Below, one piece after another: positions 9,407-18,996 of a stretch of DNA of 64,000 nucleotides. The translations under genes and the position numbers were made by a program. The stretch is from Cylindrotheca closterium (Eukaryota; Bacillariophyta; Bacillariophyceae; Bacillariales; Bacillariaceae). The first letter of the stretch is position 1, and the number at the start of each line of letters is the position of its first letter. Below the pieces are notes generated by a model, which was given only the letters and a program-made list of their open reading frames with translations, was not told where the DNA came from and made no database searches. Location: the NCBI GenBank assembly GCA_933822405.4, contig CAKOGP040001557.1, forward strand, positions 62,001-126,000, in the 5' to 3' direction.

Positions 9407-11227
9407 ATGGAGGAATCAGACAAACGTCGCATTCAGTTACTTCATGGCGGGATGGCAACTGTCTTTGGAAATAACCTAAAGCATCTCAATGATTGCCGCG
9501 AGAAACTAAAGGACAAATTCAACGAAAGCGAACACAAGGAAGCCCTTTTGTCCATAAGTGCCACCATCAAGTCGGAGGATGATAATAACACTAATAATAA
9601 TGCTACGGATGAGAATGATGATGGTAGTAATGGTGGTGACCAAAGCAAGCCTGTTTCTCTTCCTCAGCAAGAACGAACTGATGGAACAACCGTGAGAACC
9701 TTTGATTGTCTGTATGATGCGGCAGAAAAAGTGCACGGAAAGTTTAAAACTGTGATTCAACGAATGGCCAAAGAAAATGTCGAACGAGACCCTGCCTTTG
9801 AAATCAAGTATGTCGACCTGAAGGATCGTTCCAGAGCTGAGAGCAAAGCCATTGTAAAGTACGCCAAGAGAATTCCGGGGCCTGCATGTTCCTGGATATA
9901 CGATTTGATTCGGTGCAGCATCATATGCTACAATCCTGAGCAAATAATATACTGCATCGATTGGTTACAAACGAATTACAAGGTCGTCCGTGTGAAGAAT
10001 CGATTTCAGCATCCCAATCACAACGGATACCGAGATGTCTTGGTGTACATTCAAGTGCCGGATGAAACTTATACATTCTGCCATATATGTGAGGTCCAAT
10101 TGCATATCATATTCCTCTGGGAACTCTCCAATCACTTGGATTCCTACATTTCCCATCAGTATTTTCGGAACCTATTCGTCGATCACAATCGAAGTCATCA
10201 TGTCGATGACGCTGTGAACAAGTGCATTGAGGATATGAATATCATTTTTACGGGATATACGGGAGATGAGGAGGAACCAATCGACCACGACCATTTGACC
10301 GTCATGTCGTCCAAATGCGACGACGTTCTTAGACTTTCGACGGCAGCACAAGCTTTGGCAGAATACTTTGGAGAGTTTGGTCTGGCAATCCAATTGCTTG
10401 AGCGTGCTGTATTGGCACAAACCGGTCCAGAACATGCATTGGAAAGCGCTACCACTTGGGAAAAGATTGCCTACTTGAAACTGTGTCAGGGTGAAATGCA
10501 AGAATCGTTGGATCGGTACCATTGCGCTTTGGACATTCAGAACGAATCCCTTGGAGAAAATCATCCACATGTGTGTATTACATTGGATCATATTGCTAGC
10601 ATTCTGGCAGAGCAGGAAAAATTGGATGAGGCACTGCAATATTTTCAACTCGCGTTGGATATCCAGTCGCTGACCTTGGGGGAGGACCATCCAGACACAG
10701 CAACGTCCATGATGAACATGTCCAGCATTCTTCACGAAGAAGGTTATCTGAACCAAGCGTTGCAAAAGGCCCAAAAGGCTTTGAAAAGTTTCAAGCTATA
10801 TTTGCGACAGGACCACCATTACATTATCGACACCTTGCTCATCCTGGCCAGTGTCCGCTACAGCCAAGACCAAATGGAAGAGTCCATCGACTTGTGCAAA
10901 GAAGCTCTCGAAATGGCCAAACGATCCAAGGGAGAAACCGACGTTACCGTGGCGGAAATATTGTACAAAATGGCCATGGCGGAACGAGAATCGGACCATC
11001 GACAGCAGGCGTTAGAGCTCTTTGAGAATGCATTGGCGATATACCAGATGAATCACGATGCCCGCAATCCAAAATGTATTTCCACCAAACGTCAAGTCCA
11101 GCGTTTGCAGTATGCCATTGCCAAAGACGAACAAGAAGAAGTGGCAACGGATGCTTGGGGTCCAAAAAAGAACAAGAAGAAGAAAAAGAAGCGGAATGGG
11201 GAATCCTCTAGATGTATCATATCCTAA
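9407..11227 (+). CDS. RelA/SpoT-like domain plus TPR (kinesin-light-chain-like) repeat protein
   Basis: This is a single-exon 606-aa protein. Residues about 100-245 resemble the nucleotidyltransferase-like fold of RelA/SpoT proteins: VDLKDRSRAESKA, then a DLIRCSI strand, VKNRFQHPNHNGYRDVLVY and CEVQLHI. The GYRD and E-V-Q-L-H positions correspond to the GYR.. and EVQIR motifs of (p)ppGpp synthetases. Residues about 300-560 are kinesin-light-chain-type TPRs (ALDIQNESLGENHPHV, ALDIQSLTLGEDHPDT). The C-terminus is a lysine cluster followed by SSRCIIS; a CIIS end also resembles a CaaX box. Proteins pairing this RSH-like fold with TPRs are known in protists, but whether they make alarmones is not established. 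A (TA)n run follows the stop. The function is inferred from the fold only. Confidence 0.75.
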   Translation: MEESDKRRIQLLHGGMATVFGNNLKHLNDCREKLKDKFNESEHKEALLSISATIKSEDDNNTNNNATDENDDGSNGGDQSKPVSLPQQERTDGTTVRTFDCLYDAAEKVHGKFKTVIQRMAKENVERDPAFEIKYVDLKDRSRAESKAIVKYAKRIPGPACSWIYDLIRCSIICYNPEQIIYCIDWLQTNYKVVRVKNRFQHPNHNGYRDVLVYIQVPDETYTFCHICEVQLHIIFLWELSNHLDSYISHQYFRNLFVDHNRSHHVDDAVNKCIEDMNIIFTGYTGDEEEPIDHDHLTVMSSKCDDVLRLSTAAQALAEYFGEFGLAIQLLERAVLAQTGPEHALESATTWEKIAYLKLCQGEMQESLDRYHCALDIQNESLGENHPHVCITLDHIASILAEQEKLDEALQYFQLALDIQSLTLGEDHPDTATSMMNMSSILHEEGYLNQALQKAQKALKSFKLYLRQDHHYIIDTLLILASVRYSQDQMEESIDLCKEALEMAKRSKGETDVTVAEILYKMAMAERESDHRQQALELFENALAIYQMNHDARNPKCISTKRQVQRLQYAIAKDEQEEVATDAWGPKKNKKKKKKRNGESSRCIIS

Positions 11228-11730
11228 TCAATATATGTATATACATATATATATATATAGAATGTAAATCATCTGTTTGGCTGCTCTTGAAATGCGTGTT
11301 ATTATTGTATGCTCTTGATCATGGACAAACAATACGATGCGGTGGACTGCAAGAATGACCTGAAGCAAATTTCTGGCTATGGTGCCCCTGGAGTGCCCAT
11401 TGCTCCCAGTAGGTCATTTTCAGACAGCAATCTTTCTTAGACTACCGTATACAAGTCGAATTGTGCCCCATCCCCCCCCCATCGGGGGTCTCGGCATACG
11501 TTGTGGAATCCATGACACGATTGCGGAAAGGTAAATCGCAATGGTCTGCCACTGAAAGGTACTATAGTGTGGTACTACTTTGCGCATCATTCTGAGATTG
11601 ATACCAAGGTCAGACGGATAACTCCAGCGAATTGCAGAAAGACGCTATGCGACCGGTCAAAGAAAGGTCTCACATCTGTCTAGCAATGGAGCGAGCGAAA
11701 GACCAATGACACTCGTAACTATAAGCTTCT
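11228..11730. other. Convergent intergenic region with a small ORF
   Basis: A (TA)n-rich run (about 11232-11260) follows the RSH-like gene. A 39-codon ORF at 11321-11440 (begins MDKQYDAVDC, ends SRSFSDSNLS) reads like coding sequence but has no partner or domain, and could be a gene relic. A C-run followed by a G-run (CCCCCCCCC then GGGG) sits near 11470-11485. Confidence 0.3.
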
Positions 11731-12754
11731 TCAATTCTCGATCTGAGCCAGCTCTTTCTTGCTGTCCTCCTCTTCCTGTTCGACTTGCTCACTTTCCAAT
11801 TCAGAATCCTTCATGCTGTCCGACAAACAGTATTCCGTCGTCGTCGTAGCATTCGTGAGCGGAGGCTTGTAGGTAACTTCTGGGTATTTCTCTTCAAAGT
11901 CAGTCTTGGGAATTTCCTCAATGGTGACGGTTCCATCACCAAGCCCACCTTTCACGACCAAATATCGAGCTCCTGGTCGCAGCCTGAAACGAAAGAAAGG
12001 GGGGAAAAAAGGCGAAATGATGATGAGACACGCGATGATCTGAATTTGATCCACCTATATACTGCATCAATATATAATAATGACAAAAAACGGATATCAT
12101 TCAACCAAACAACCCATTCCAATACATTCCATCATGAATGAATGAATGATTGACTAAATGAATGGCTGAATGACAAACAGACTACAGTACTCACCGATCC
12201 GTCTTGTTCATAAACTTGTCAGGTTGTTCCTTGAGCAGACGATCCGTCACGGCCTGTGCTCGAGTGGCCGCCAAACCACCCGCTGCCAATGCTGCCGAAT
12301 CGATCACCACACCGTTGACGACCATTCCACTGACCAAGGGAGCCAATGCTGCAGAGGGTCCCATGAGCATGCCCGCAGATACCGCCGTCACCATGCACCC
12401 CGTGACAAAGGCAGCCGGGATGGCCGTGACTTTGATGAGATTTTTGCGACTGTCTTTGGCAGTAGGCAGACACTTTTCATTGCCAATTACGGCATGGACT
12501 TTGTATGGCAAAAGGATACGACCACCAGTCTGCCTTTTGGTCATGGAAACAGCTTGTCCTGGCTCCAAGACTTGTCGATTGTAGAGGATGCCTCGTTCTT
12601 GAAAGACCACGATCGTATGATTCGAAGCATTTAGAATGGTTGGTGAATGCTCCGGAACAAAATCAGACAGCTCATTAGTTTCAATAGACTGTAGTTCCTG
12701 CTTTTCCTTGGATTTAGATTTGAGTAATGAGCTAATCATTCTATTGCATTGCAT
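11731..12754 (-). CDS. Two-exon Ala/Gly-rich membrane-like protein of unknown function
   Basis: Exon 1 runs 12754-12195 and exon 2 runs 11983-11731, with a 211-bp GT-AG intron (11984-12194). The junction codon CG|G restores one frame (NKTDR-LRPGARYLVV), giving 270 aa. The first exon could extend to an ATG at 12937, but a TATA-like run on the minus strand near 12904-12912 suggests transcription starts below that, so Met at 12754 (or 12739) is preferred. A long Ala/Gly/Val-rich hydrophobic segment (VTAIPAAFVTGCMVTAVSAG, then MVVNGVVIDSAALAAGG) could span a membrane once or twice. An acidic Glu-rich tail ends the protein. I do not recognise the family. It is divergent from the RmlD-like gene across about 250 bp. 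Confidence 0.7.
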
Positions 12755-12971
12755 CGAATGGAACAGAAATGACGAAGCTCCTGAAGCTACAGTATGGACT
12801 ATGTCGTTGACGATACGCAGTATGACGAAAATGTGGCATTTTTGAAAAATAAAATTTGAAAATGTCCTGTTCGACACTATGGAAGTACTTGTTCCATAAA
12901 GCATTATATATTTATTATCATCATCGACATCAAGCAACTCATAACAACAACTTCAGGATCAACGCAAGATC

Positions 12972-12990
12972 TATATATATATATATATAC
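12972..12990 (+). promoter_or_regulatory. TA-repeat, possible TATA element
   Basis: An uninterrupted TA repeat lies about 20-35 bp upstream of the ATG at 13009. It may act as the TATA box or simply be a microsatellite in the short 5' leader. Confidence 0.35.
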
Positions 12991-13008
12991 CACTAGAATA
13001 GAATCACA

Positions 13009-13989
13009 ATGCCTACAGTCGTTCGAATCCTTCTCACTGGTGCCTCAGGTTATCTCGGTCAGCACCTATTGAATCATTTCGTGCAATCGCCACCCATAAC
13101 AGACTCAGATGTGATGTATCAGATTACGGCATTGTATCACAAGGCAGAACACTTTTCCAAAGCCACTGAGGCTATCACAGCAAAACATATCATGATCGTC
13201 CCGAAACAGTGTAACTTAGTGGACTACAACGAAGGCGATGCCTTTGATGTCTGCATTCATACGGCTGCCATTGCCAACATCCGAGTCTGTCAAAACGATC
13301 CAGCTTTTGCCGAAGCCATCAATGTCCCTACCAAGTTCTTTGAAGCGACCAAGAATATCCCAATGATTGCCCTTTCCACTGATCAAGTTTACAATGGCAA
13401 ACAAACGGTGGATCCAAACGATGCATCTACCTTTTATCAAGAAGCCACGGCCAAACCAGATCCATTGAATGTATATGCCCAAACCAAGCTCAAGATGGAG
13501 GAAACTCTCAAGGCCATGCGACCTACAGCCAATACCTATGTTTTGAGATCGAGTATCATTTTGGGTCCCAAGGCTCCGATAGCACCAGAAGATGCCCATG
13601 ATACCTTTTTGCATTTTTGTGCCACTCGAAACAACCAGGAAACGGATCTCTGGGTCAACGAATACCGAACCGTGGTCAGTGTCCGACATGCCTGCCATAT
13701 CATTCACTGGATGGTCCAACAGAACATGCCAGACCGGACGTGTGCAAAAGGAGAATTCCACATTTTCAACTTGGGGGGGAACCTACGAGTGAATCGTTTG
13801 GATATGGCCAAGGCGGTCTTTGAACACTTTGGTTTTGAATCCAATGGCATTTTGAAAGCGGCCGATCAAACCTCCCCGACAGTCCCATTGGATATCAGTA
13901 TGGATTGCAGTAGCCTAGCCAAGTTTACAGGAATTGTCCATGAGCCAGCTACACTGCAAGGACTGATGGAATTGGTCTTTCCAAAATAA
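13009..13989 (+). CDS. RmlD/MAT2B-like NAD(P)-dependent extended short-chain reductase
   Basis: This 326-aa protein starts with a Rossmann glycine motif, ILLTGASGYLGQHLL (Gly11, Gly14, Gly17). A STDQVYNG stretch follows near 124-131 and a YAQTK active-site motif (Tyr156, Lys160) near 156-160. This order matches the RmlD subfamily, which includes dTDP-4-dehydrorhamnose reductase and the eukaryotic MAT2B regulatory subunit of methionine adenosyltransferase. The STD.VY segment and the C-terminal LDISMDCSSL segment fit both. The catalytic Tyr and Lys are present, so it may be an active reductase. There is no targeting leader, so it is probably cytosolic. The frame is complete and has no intron. 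Which subfamily it belongs to cannot be settled by eye. Confidence 0.8.
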   Translation: MPTVVRILLTGASGYLGQHLLNHFVQSPPITDSDVMYQITALYHKAEHFSKATEAITAKHIMIVPKQCNLVDYNEGDAFDVCIHTAAIANIRVCQNDPAFAEAINVPTKFFEATKNIPMIALSTDQVYNGKQTVDPNDASTFYQEATAKPDPLNVYAQTKLKMEETLKAMRPTANTYVLRSSIILGPKAPIAPEDAHDTFLHFCATRNNQETDLWVNEYRTVVSVRHACHIIHWMVQQNMPDRTCAKGEFHIFNLGGNLRVNRLDMAKAVFEHFGFESNGILKAADQTSPTVPLDISMDCSSLAKFTGIVHEPATLQGLMELVFPK

Positions 13990-14096
13990 GTCGAATTGAA
14001 ATATGAAATCCTGATTATTCATCATATCCTAGTAACTTGTAGCATTATTATTATTAGTCTTATTATTATAAATCATTATATGCATGGACAATCACA

Positions 14097-16322
14097 TCAC
14101 TGTTCGACGAGTTCCGTCATTTTTTCTTGGACCTTGTCCAAGGCAACTGTAGGAAGCTCAGAAGTCTTGGCAGCAGCCTTATTATTGTAGCTTCCCTTCT
14201 TTTCGACTCTGTCTACCTTTCGAAGAGACGAACTTCGCCTGGTCACTTCGTCGGGCAAGGCTGTCATGGGAGGTTTGGCTTTGTGTTCGACGGCGCCTAT
14301 GTCTACCTTTTTCAATGATGCGAGAGAAGGCATTGTCGACTGGACAGAAGATGGCTCGAAATTCTTGGTCTTTTCCACAGTTTCAATGTCCACCTTACGA
14401 AGTGTCGAGCTGCGTCTCTTGACTTCATCTGGTACTTCTGTAAGAGCAGGCCTGACTTTGTGCTCAATTGCGGTTCGATCTACCTTTTTCAATGCGATAG
14501 AAGGCATTATTGCCGACTGAGAAGAGAATGACTGAAAATGCTTGGTCTTTTCAACCGTTTCAATGTCCACCTTGCGAAGCGCAGAACTGCGTCTCTTGAC
14601 TTCCTCTGGCACTTCGGTAGGAGAAGGTTTGACTTTGTTCTCCATTGCCGCTCGATCTACCTTTTTCAATGCGACTGCTGGCATTAAAGTTGTGGGCGAC
14701 GATGGCTCGAAATGCTTGGTCTTTTCCACCGTACCAATGTCAACCTTGCGAAGCATCGAGCTGCGTTTCTTGACTTCATCATCTGGTACTTCCATGGAAG
14801 GAATCTTGAGTTGTTTGTCTTCCATTGCCGCTCGATCCATCTTTTTCAATGCAACGGATGGCATTGCAGTTGTGGGCGACGATGGCTCGAAATGCTTGGT
14901 CCTTTCCACCGTACCAATGTCAACCTTGCGAAGCATCGAGCTGCGTTTCTTGACTTCATCATCTGGTACTTCCATGGAGGGAATCTTGAGTTGTTTGTCT
15001 TCCATTGCCGCTCGATCCATCTTTTTCAATGCAACGGATGGCATTGAAGTTGTGGGCGACGATGGCTCGAAATGCTTGGTCTTTTCCACCGTACCAATGT
15101 CAACCTTGCGAAGTGTGGAACTCCTCTTGGTCATTTCTTCTGGTAGGGCTGATGGAGCCGGCTTCGACTTGTGTTCAACACCAGCCATGTCGACTTTTTT
15201 CAAAGTGGCAGCTGACAAACTTGGTTGCTGGCTCGGTGCCTTGCTGGATGGATTAAAAGGCTGACGAATATCAATCTTTTTGAGCGACATGCGTTTGGAT
15301 GTCATTTCCTTGGGGATTTCCGTAGGCGCAGGTCTTTCCTTGTGCTCCACCGAGTAAATGTCCACCTTTTTCAAGGTAGTTGGCGGGATGGCTTTTGTTT
15401 GCGAGCCAAGTGTTGAAGCAGACTTCTTGGTCTTCTCGACCTTGTCAATATCAACTTTGCGCAAAGACTGAGTACGGGTGAACATTTCTTGAGGGAGCTG
15501 AGCAGGCGTTGGCTTGGCCCTGTTTTCGACCAATGTCATGTCCACCTTTTTCAATCCAGTCGTCGTGTAGGTCGCACCAGATATTTTTTGATTGGGAGTG
15601 CTACAGCGCTTGACGGATGTAGCACCCACCTTCTTTAGCGATACTGCTTCGATCTTGTTGTTGTTGGTCTTGTCGGATTCAGTTGCATTTTTGTTCTTGT
15701 ACTTGTTCTCGACCTTGCTGACGTCCACCTTACTGAGTCTCTGTTTGGTCTGCGTAAATTCATCGGGAAGAGCCGATTGTGATTGCTTATTGGAAGCATC
15801 TTTTGGTGCCTCCACCACCACCTTTCGTAAGGACTCTCTCTTGTATAGAGTACCAGGGCCAACTGAGGAAGGTGTTGCCATCACTTTCCTTTCAGCAACA
15901 GGTCTTGTAGCTACCTTGGCCATTTCTTTCTTGTCAACAGTCTGCTTTGTGGAAGAAGGTTCCAATGGTGGGTTCTGATTCAAATCCTGCTGAGGCTTCT
16001 CGTCTTCAGGAGTAGTAGGCTTCTTTGGAGTCTCATCGCTGGTAGTTGGTATGCTTTCCTCTGTGACATCTCCGTTTTCATGACTTGTTTCGTTCGATGT
16101 CTCTGTTTCAATTGGCAAAGTCTCCGCATCTTCAGTCGTGGACGCACCTTCGGTGTCGTCATTCGCTTGGCCATCACTTCCTTGTTCTTCAGATTCCGCT
16201 TCTTGTTCTTGGTCCTGTGGATTTGGCATGATCATCCTAGGTTCCTCCACCTTATCGGCAACTGGATCGTGTTCTACTTCATTTGGAGCTTCTGCCATGT
16301 TTTGTGGGGAGGACGAGGACAT
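14097..16322 (-). CDS. Repeat protein with about 19 actobindin/beta-thymosin-like LxKVD motifs
   Basis: This is a 741-aa single-exon protein. Residues 1-160 are acidic and disordered. The rest is a tandem array of two alternating units, one around LRKVDIGTVEKTK and one around LKKVDRAAMENK, linked by proline-rich spacers and a short EVPDEVKRRSS helix-like stretch. I count about 19 clear L-[RKS]-K-[VMI] cores plus a degenerate last one. The LKKV/LRKV core followed by an acidic-basic VEK resembles the actin-binding LKKT motif of beta-thymosins and the KKVDR and ETVDK elements of actobindin. A role as a multivalent G-actin-binding protein is therefore inferred, not shown. Two 180-bp units (14701-14880 and 14881-15060) differ at three bases, so the array has recently expanded. 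It is divergent from the TPR gene. Confidence 0.8.
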   Translation of the reverse strand: MSSSSPQNMAEAPNEVEHDPVADKVEEPRMIMPNPQDQEQEAESEEQGSDGQANDDTEGASTTEDAETLPIETETSNETSHENGDVTEESIPTTSDETPKKPTTPEDEKPQQDLNQNPPLEPSSTKQTVDKKEMAKVATRPVAERKVMATPSSVGPGTLYKRESLRKVVVEAPKDASNKQSQSALPDEFTQTKQRLSKVDVSKVENKYKNKNATESDKTNNNKIEAVSLKKVGATSVKRCSTPNQKISGATYTTTGLKKVDMTLVENRAKPTPAQLPQEMFTRTQSLRKVDIDKVEKTKKSASTLGSQTKAIPPTTLKKVDIYSVEHKERPAPTEIPKEMTSKRMSLKKIDIRQPFNPSSKAPSQQPSLSAATLKKVDMAGVEHKSKPAPSALPEEMTKRSSTLRKVDIGTVEKTKHFEPSSPTTSMPSVALKKMDRAAMEDKQLKIPSMEVPDDEVKKRSSMLRKVDIGTVERTKHFEPSSPTTAMPSVALKKMDRAAMEDKQLKIPSMEVPDDEVKKRSSMLRKVDIGTVEKTKHFEPSSPTTLMPAVALKKVDRAAMENKVKPSPTEVPEEVKRRSSALRKVDIETVEKTKHFQSFSSQSAIMPSIALKKVDRTAIEHKVRPALTEVPDEVKRRSSTLRKVDIETVEKTKNFEPSSVQSTMPSLASLKKVDIGAVEHKAKPPMTALPDEVTRRSSSLRKVDRVEKKGSYNNKAAAKTSELPTVALDKVQEKMTELVEQ
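14701..15060 (-). repeat. Two near-identical 180-bp coding repeats
   Basis: Units 14701-14880 and 14881-15060 lie inside the repeat gene and match at 177 of 180 positions by direct comparison. A third copy begins at 15061 but diverges after about 50 bp. Each unit encodes 60 residues, one A plus one B motif. Confidence 0.95.
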
Positions 16323-16683
16323 CTCCTTGATCGTTTGGTCTGATCAGGTCCACAAAAAAAGATACAGTTTGAGAACTCGTAGTCGTTGCGGAGTTGGCGA
16401 GGCTCAAAAAATAAAAAATGTCAAGACTGACGATGATGTGATGGTTCGCTTTGTTAGTCGGATAAGTCGAAGCGTGGACAGGCTTAGTTTTATTTTATTT
16501 TTGAATGAGTTTTGGACAAATGTCATCCACACATCCACACATCACATACTTTACTGTAACCTCTGGAGGTTGTTTTTGGCATGAACTCCCACGAATAAGT
16601 CCACCATTCGGGATTTATAATCATCTAAATAGCCTTTATTGAAGAACCACCATTGTCGTCACACCATCAGGAACAGCAGTAAC
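16323..16683. promoter_or_regulatory. Shared divergent intergenic region
   Basis: These 361 bp lie between the divergent repeat gene (minus) and TPR gene (plus), so both promoters should be here. Nothing more specific was seen than ACATCCACACATCACA near 16531-16547. Confidence 0.35.
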
Positions 16684-17961
16684 ATGACGAATGAGTGGCA
16701 AGTTGGATCCATTGCCCGCGTCAAACGACCTTCTCACCCAAAAGCATTTGGTAAGGCCATGATTGCCATGATGGATAGCAGCAACGATGCAGTCAGCATC
16801 CTGTGGGAACCGGCATCACCTCAACCACTAATAACGACAGATTCTTCTGCTTCGGCCAATCGCTTTTTGGTGGCACCGAGGATATCCACCAAGAGTGGTC
16901 AAAAGAGTAGCAATAATGATAACGACGATGACGAAGACGAGACAACCGTGCCTCTGAACGAGCTTCTTCCCTTGATGGAGTTTGAAACTAGTAGTCCAGA
17001 AACAAGCAATGACATTGGTGTGCTGAAAGAACACGGGGATGCACTGTTACGAGCGGGCGATGCTTCTGCAGCAGTTGCCTACTATGAGGCAGCCTTGTCT
17101 CGTTCGTGCCAAGACGTCATGAGGTCTCCGTCCATTGGCAGCTCGATTATTCTCAAGACCAAAGGTGGATACCTCAAGGTTGCCGAAATTGACTGTGTGG
17201 AAAAAGGTGACATTGCGGGTTCCTTTTCTTTGGATGTGGCTTTTGTGGAATCGGGAGAGGAAATGGAAGTTTCGAATTCAACCGTAGTCCTTGGCATATT
17301 GATGAAGGATGGAGAAGCACGACTACAAGAGCGCATACTATTGAATCTTTCCAGATGTCTTCACCAACTGGCGGATATTGATGAGCCCAAACATCGATCA
17401 GCCTATCTGAAGGGTGCCATATTGGCTTGTAGTCTGGCAATGGTATTGGCGGAATTCCATGGCGGTGCCGAGGATGATAACGAGGCCATTGCAAAGAGCA
17501 AAGGAACATTACAAAGTGCCTTGCATCTTCGAGCCAAAGCATACATTCTTCTTTCCAAATGGCCTCATGCCAAGCAAGACGCCAAACGGCTGATACAGCA
17601 GGGCAAAGAACAACAGGGCACGAGTCTGCTTGACAATATTGAGAAACGAAAGCAAGTACAGGTGAAACGAGACAAAAAGTTGGCGAAAGCAGTTGCCAAG
17701 TTGGTTCAAAATGTGACAGCTGATGGCGAGAGGGCGTCGTCTTTGGATGGCGAATCAAGGTCTGATGGGGTGAGTGCTGAGAACAATAAGAAACCTCCTC
17801 AAGTCGAGGATCTCCAAGCAGCAAACGAAAACGCAGGGGACATGAGCGCCTCTCCCACGAAACGTGCTTCCAGCAACCAACATTCTCTTACCTTTTTGCT
17901 TGCAATTGCAATCGTTGGTGTAGCGGTCTCTTTTCTAGCTCACAAGGCTTTGAGCGGGTAA
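16684..17961 (+). CDS. Tail-anchored TPR protein
   Basis: This 425-aa protein starts at the ATG at 16684. The frame is open from 16639 but has no earlier ATG. The N-terminus (EWQVGSIARVKRP...FGKAMIAMM) looks like a small beta-rich module. A TPR-like helical hairpin follows an acidic linker (LKEHGDALLRAGDASAAVAY), and more helical repeats occur later (ALHLRAKAYILLSKWPHAKQ). A basic, charged stretch and a disordered linker lead to a C-terminal hydrophobic helix, SLTFLLAIAIVGVAVSFLAH, followed by only a few residues. That layout is typical of tail-anchored membrane proteins with the TPR part facing the cytosol, such as chaperone or import co-receptors. Its partner is unknown. Confidence 0.72.
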   Translation: MTNEWQVGSIARVKRPSHPKAFGKAMIAMMDSSNDAVSILWEPASPQPLITTDSSASANRFLVAPRISTKSGQKSSNNDNDDDEDETTVPLNELLPLMEFETSSPETSNDIGVLKEHGDALLRAGDASAAVAYYEAALSRSCQDVMRSPSIGSSIILKTKGGYLKVAEIDCVEKGDIAGSFSLDVAFVESGEEMEVSNSTVVLGILMKDGEARLQERILLNLSRCLHQLADIDEPKHRSAYLKGAILACSLAMVLAEFHGGAEDDNEAIAKSKGTLQSALHLRAKAYILLSKWPHAKQDAKRLIQQGKEQQGTSLLDNIEKRKQVQVKRDKKLAKAVAKLVQNVTADGERASSLDGESRSDGVSAENNKKPPQVEDLQAANENAGDMSASPTKRASSNQHSLTFLLAIAIVGVAVSFLAHKALSG

Positions 17962-18666
17962 AGCCATTGGCTTTGGGGTTGCATCTTGGGTGTCAATGTG
18001 AATTACGCCTTCATTCGTATCGTGACCAACTCGGCTAATCGTTCAGAATGAAGATCCTGCTTCTTTGATTTTTTAATCACTGCAAATGGAACAAATTCTG
18101 GGTACACAAAAGATGAGACAGAACAAAGTCTGGTCGTATGGAATCACAGAAACAGACTCGCTATTTTGAATTTTACTTCGCGCGAACTGGAAGTTTACTA
18201 ACTGGGGTAATACGGCTTGACCAGGTGATGAATTCTGCGCGCGAAGTTTGGCACAACTTCCGATGCCTTGTTTGGACGTTCACAATATCATTATATAAAA
18301 TATCAGGATGCGAATCTGCTGATTTTATGTAACTTTTATCTAAACAAGACTCCCCCCATGCTCGTATTTATTGCATGTCTGAGATGCAAGGAAGCTCTTA
18401 GATTCACAATATGAACTGCAGAACCAAAACGAAAATTATGACCCGTGACAATCAGTCCTGATTATTGTTGACCCTAAGAAGATAATGTCCTTTGAAGTAG
18501 CTGTTACATAACTTCGGCAGTGGAATGCGGCACTAGCGACACCATATTTTAATACAGTTCTGTTGTTTTCGATTGTTTGCCCGCAAACAACACTGTGGGT
18601 TATTCATAAATTCCAAGGGACAAATAATACAATCACTCATCATCATACACCATCAACATTCAAAAC
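17962..18666. other. Intergenic region
   Basis: This is A/T-rich sequence with no supported gene. A 64-codon ORF at 18138-18332 has no coding-like features. No notable repeat was seen. Confidence 0.35.
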
Positions 18667-18996
18667 ATGAGCCGGAATCCGTTGTCTTGGGTGCTGGAAA
18701 ATCTAGATGTGGGAAAGATAGGGAAAGAAGAGAGAGTATTTGTGATTGTGGATGACAGAGCCAAATCTCCTTCCAAAGCTTTGCTTCGAAGAATGAGCAA
18801 GGAGCGTGGTCAGACCATCAAAGACGCCATGAGGCATGCTGATCACTGCTCCTGCGATGAAACTGTGGAATCCATGGAGCTTTCGCCACTCATGTCACCA
18901 TCGTTATCACCGAAGCCAGTCTCAGACTTTCAGTTATTGCCCAAAGCCGCTGCTTCACCAAAATCTGTCATCCTGCAAACATCTTTGGATGATTAG
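18667..18996 (+). CDS. Small hypothetical protein with Ser/Pro-rich tail
   Basis: A 109-aa ORF begins MSRNPLSWVLENLDVGK and contains an EERVFVIVDD strand-like segment, a basic stretch (KALLRRMSKERG), an HADHCSCDE segment and a tail rich in SP pairs (LSPLMSPSLSPKP) that looks phosphorylatable. An AT-rich leader ending CAAAAC precedes the ATG. No homologue is recognised and no paralogue lies in the window. Overlapping ORFs in other frames lack this organisation. Confidence 0.5.
   Translation: MSRNPLSWVLENLDVGKIGKEERVFVIVDDRAKSPSKALLRRMSKERGQTIKDAMRHADHCSCDETVESMELSPLMSPSLSPKPVSDFQLLPKAAASPKSVILQTSLDD

Noticed and set aside
13021..13035. GTTCGAATCC word resembling a tRNA T-loop (B box)
   Set aside because: It lies inside the RmlD-like gene start and no acceptor stem or anticodon arm can be formed nearby.
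14542..15264. 240-codon plus-strand ORF and others opposite the actobindin-like gene
   Set aside because: It is the shadow of the repeat gene; its repetitive look comes from the minus-strand repeats.
15592..15978. Leu/Thr-rich plus-strand ORF opposite the repeat gene
   Set aside because: Antisense shadow of the actobindin-like gene.
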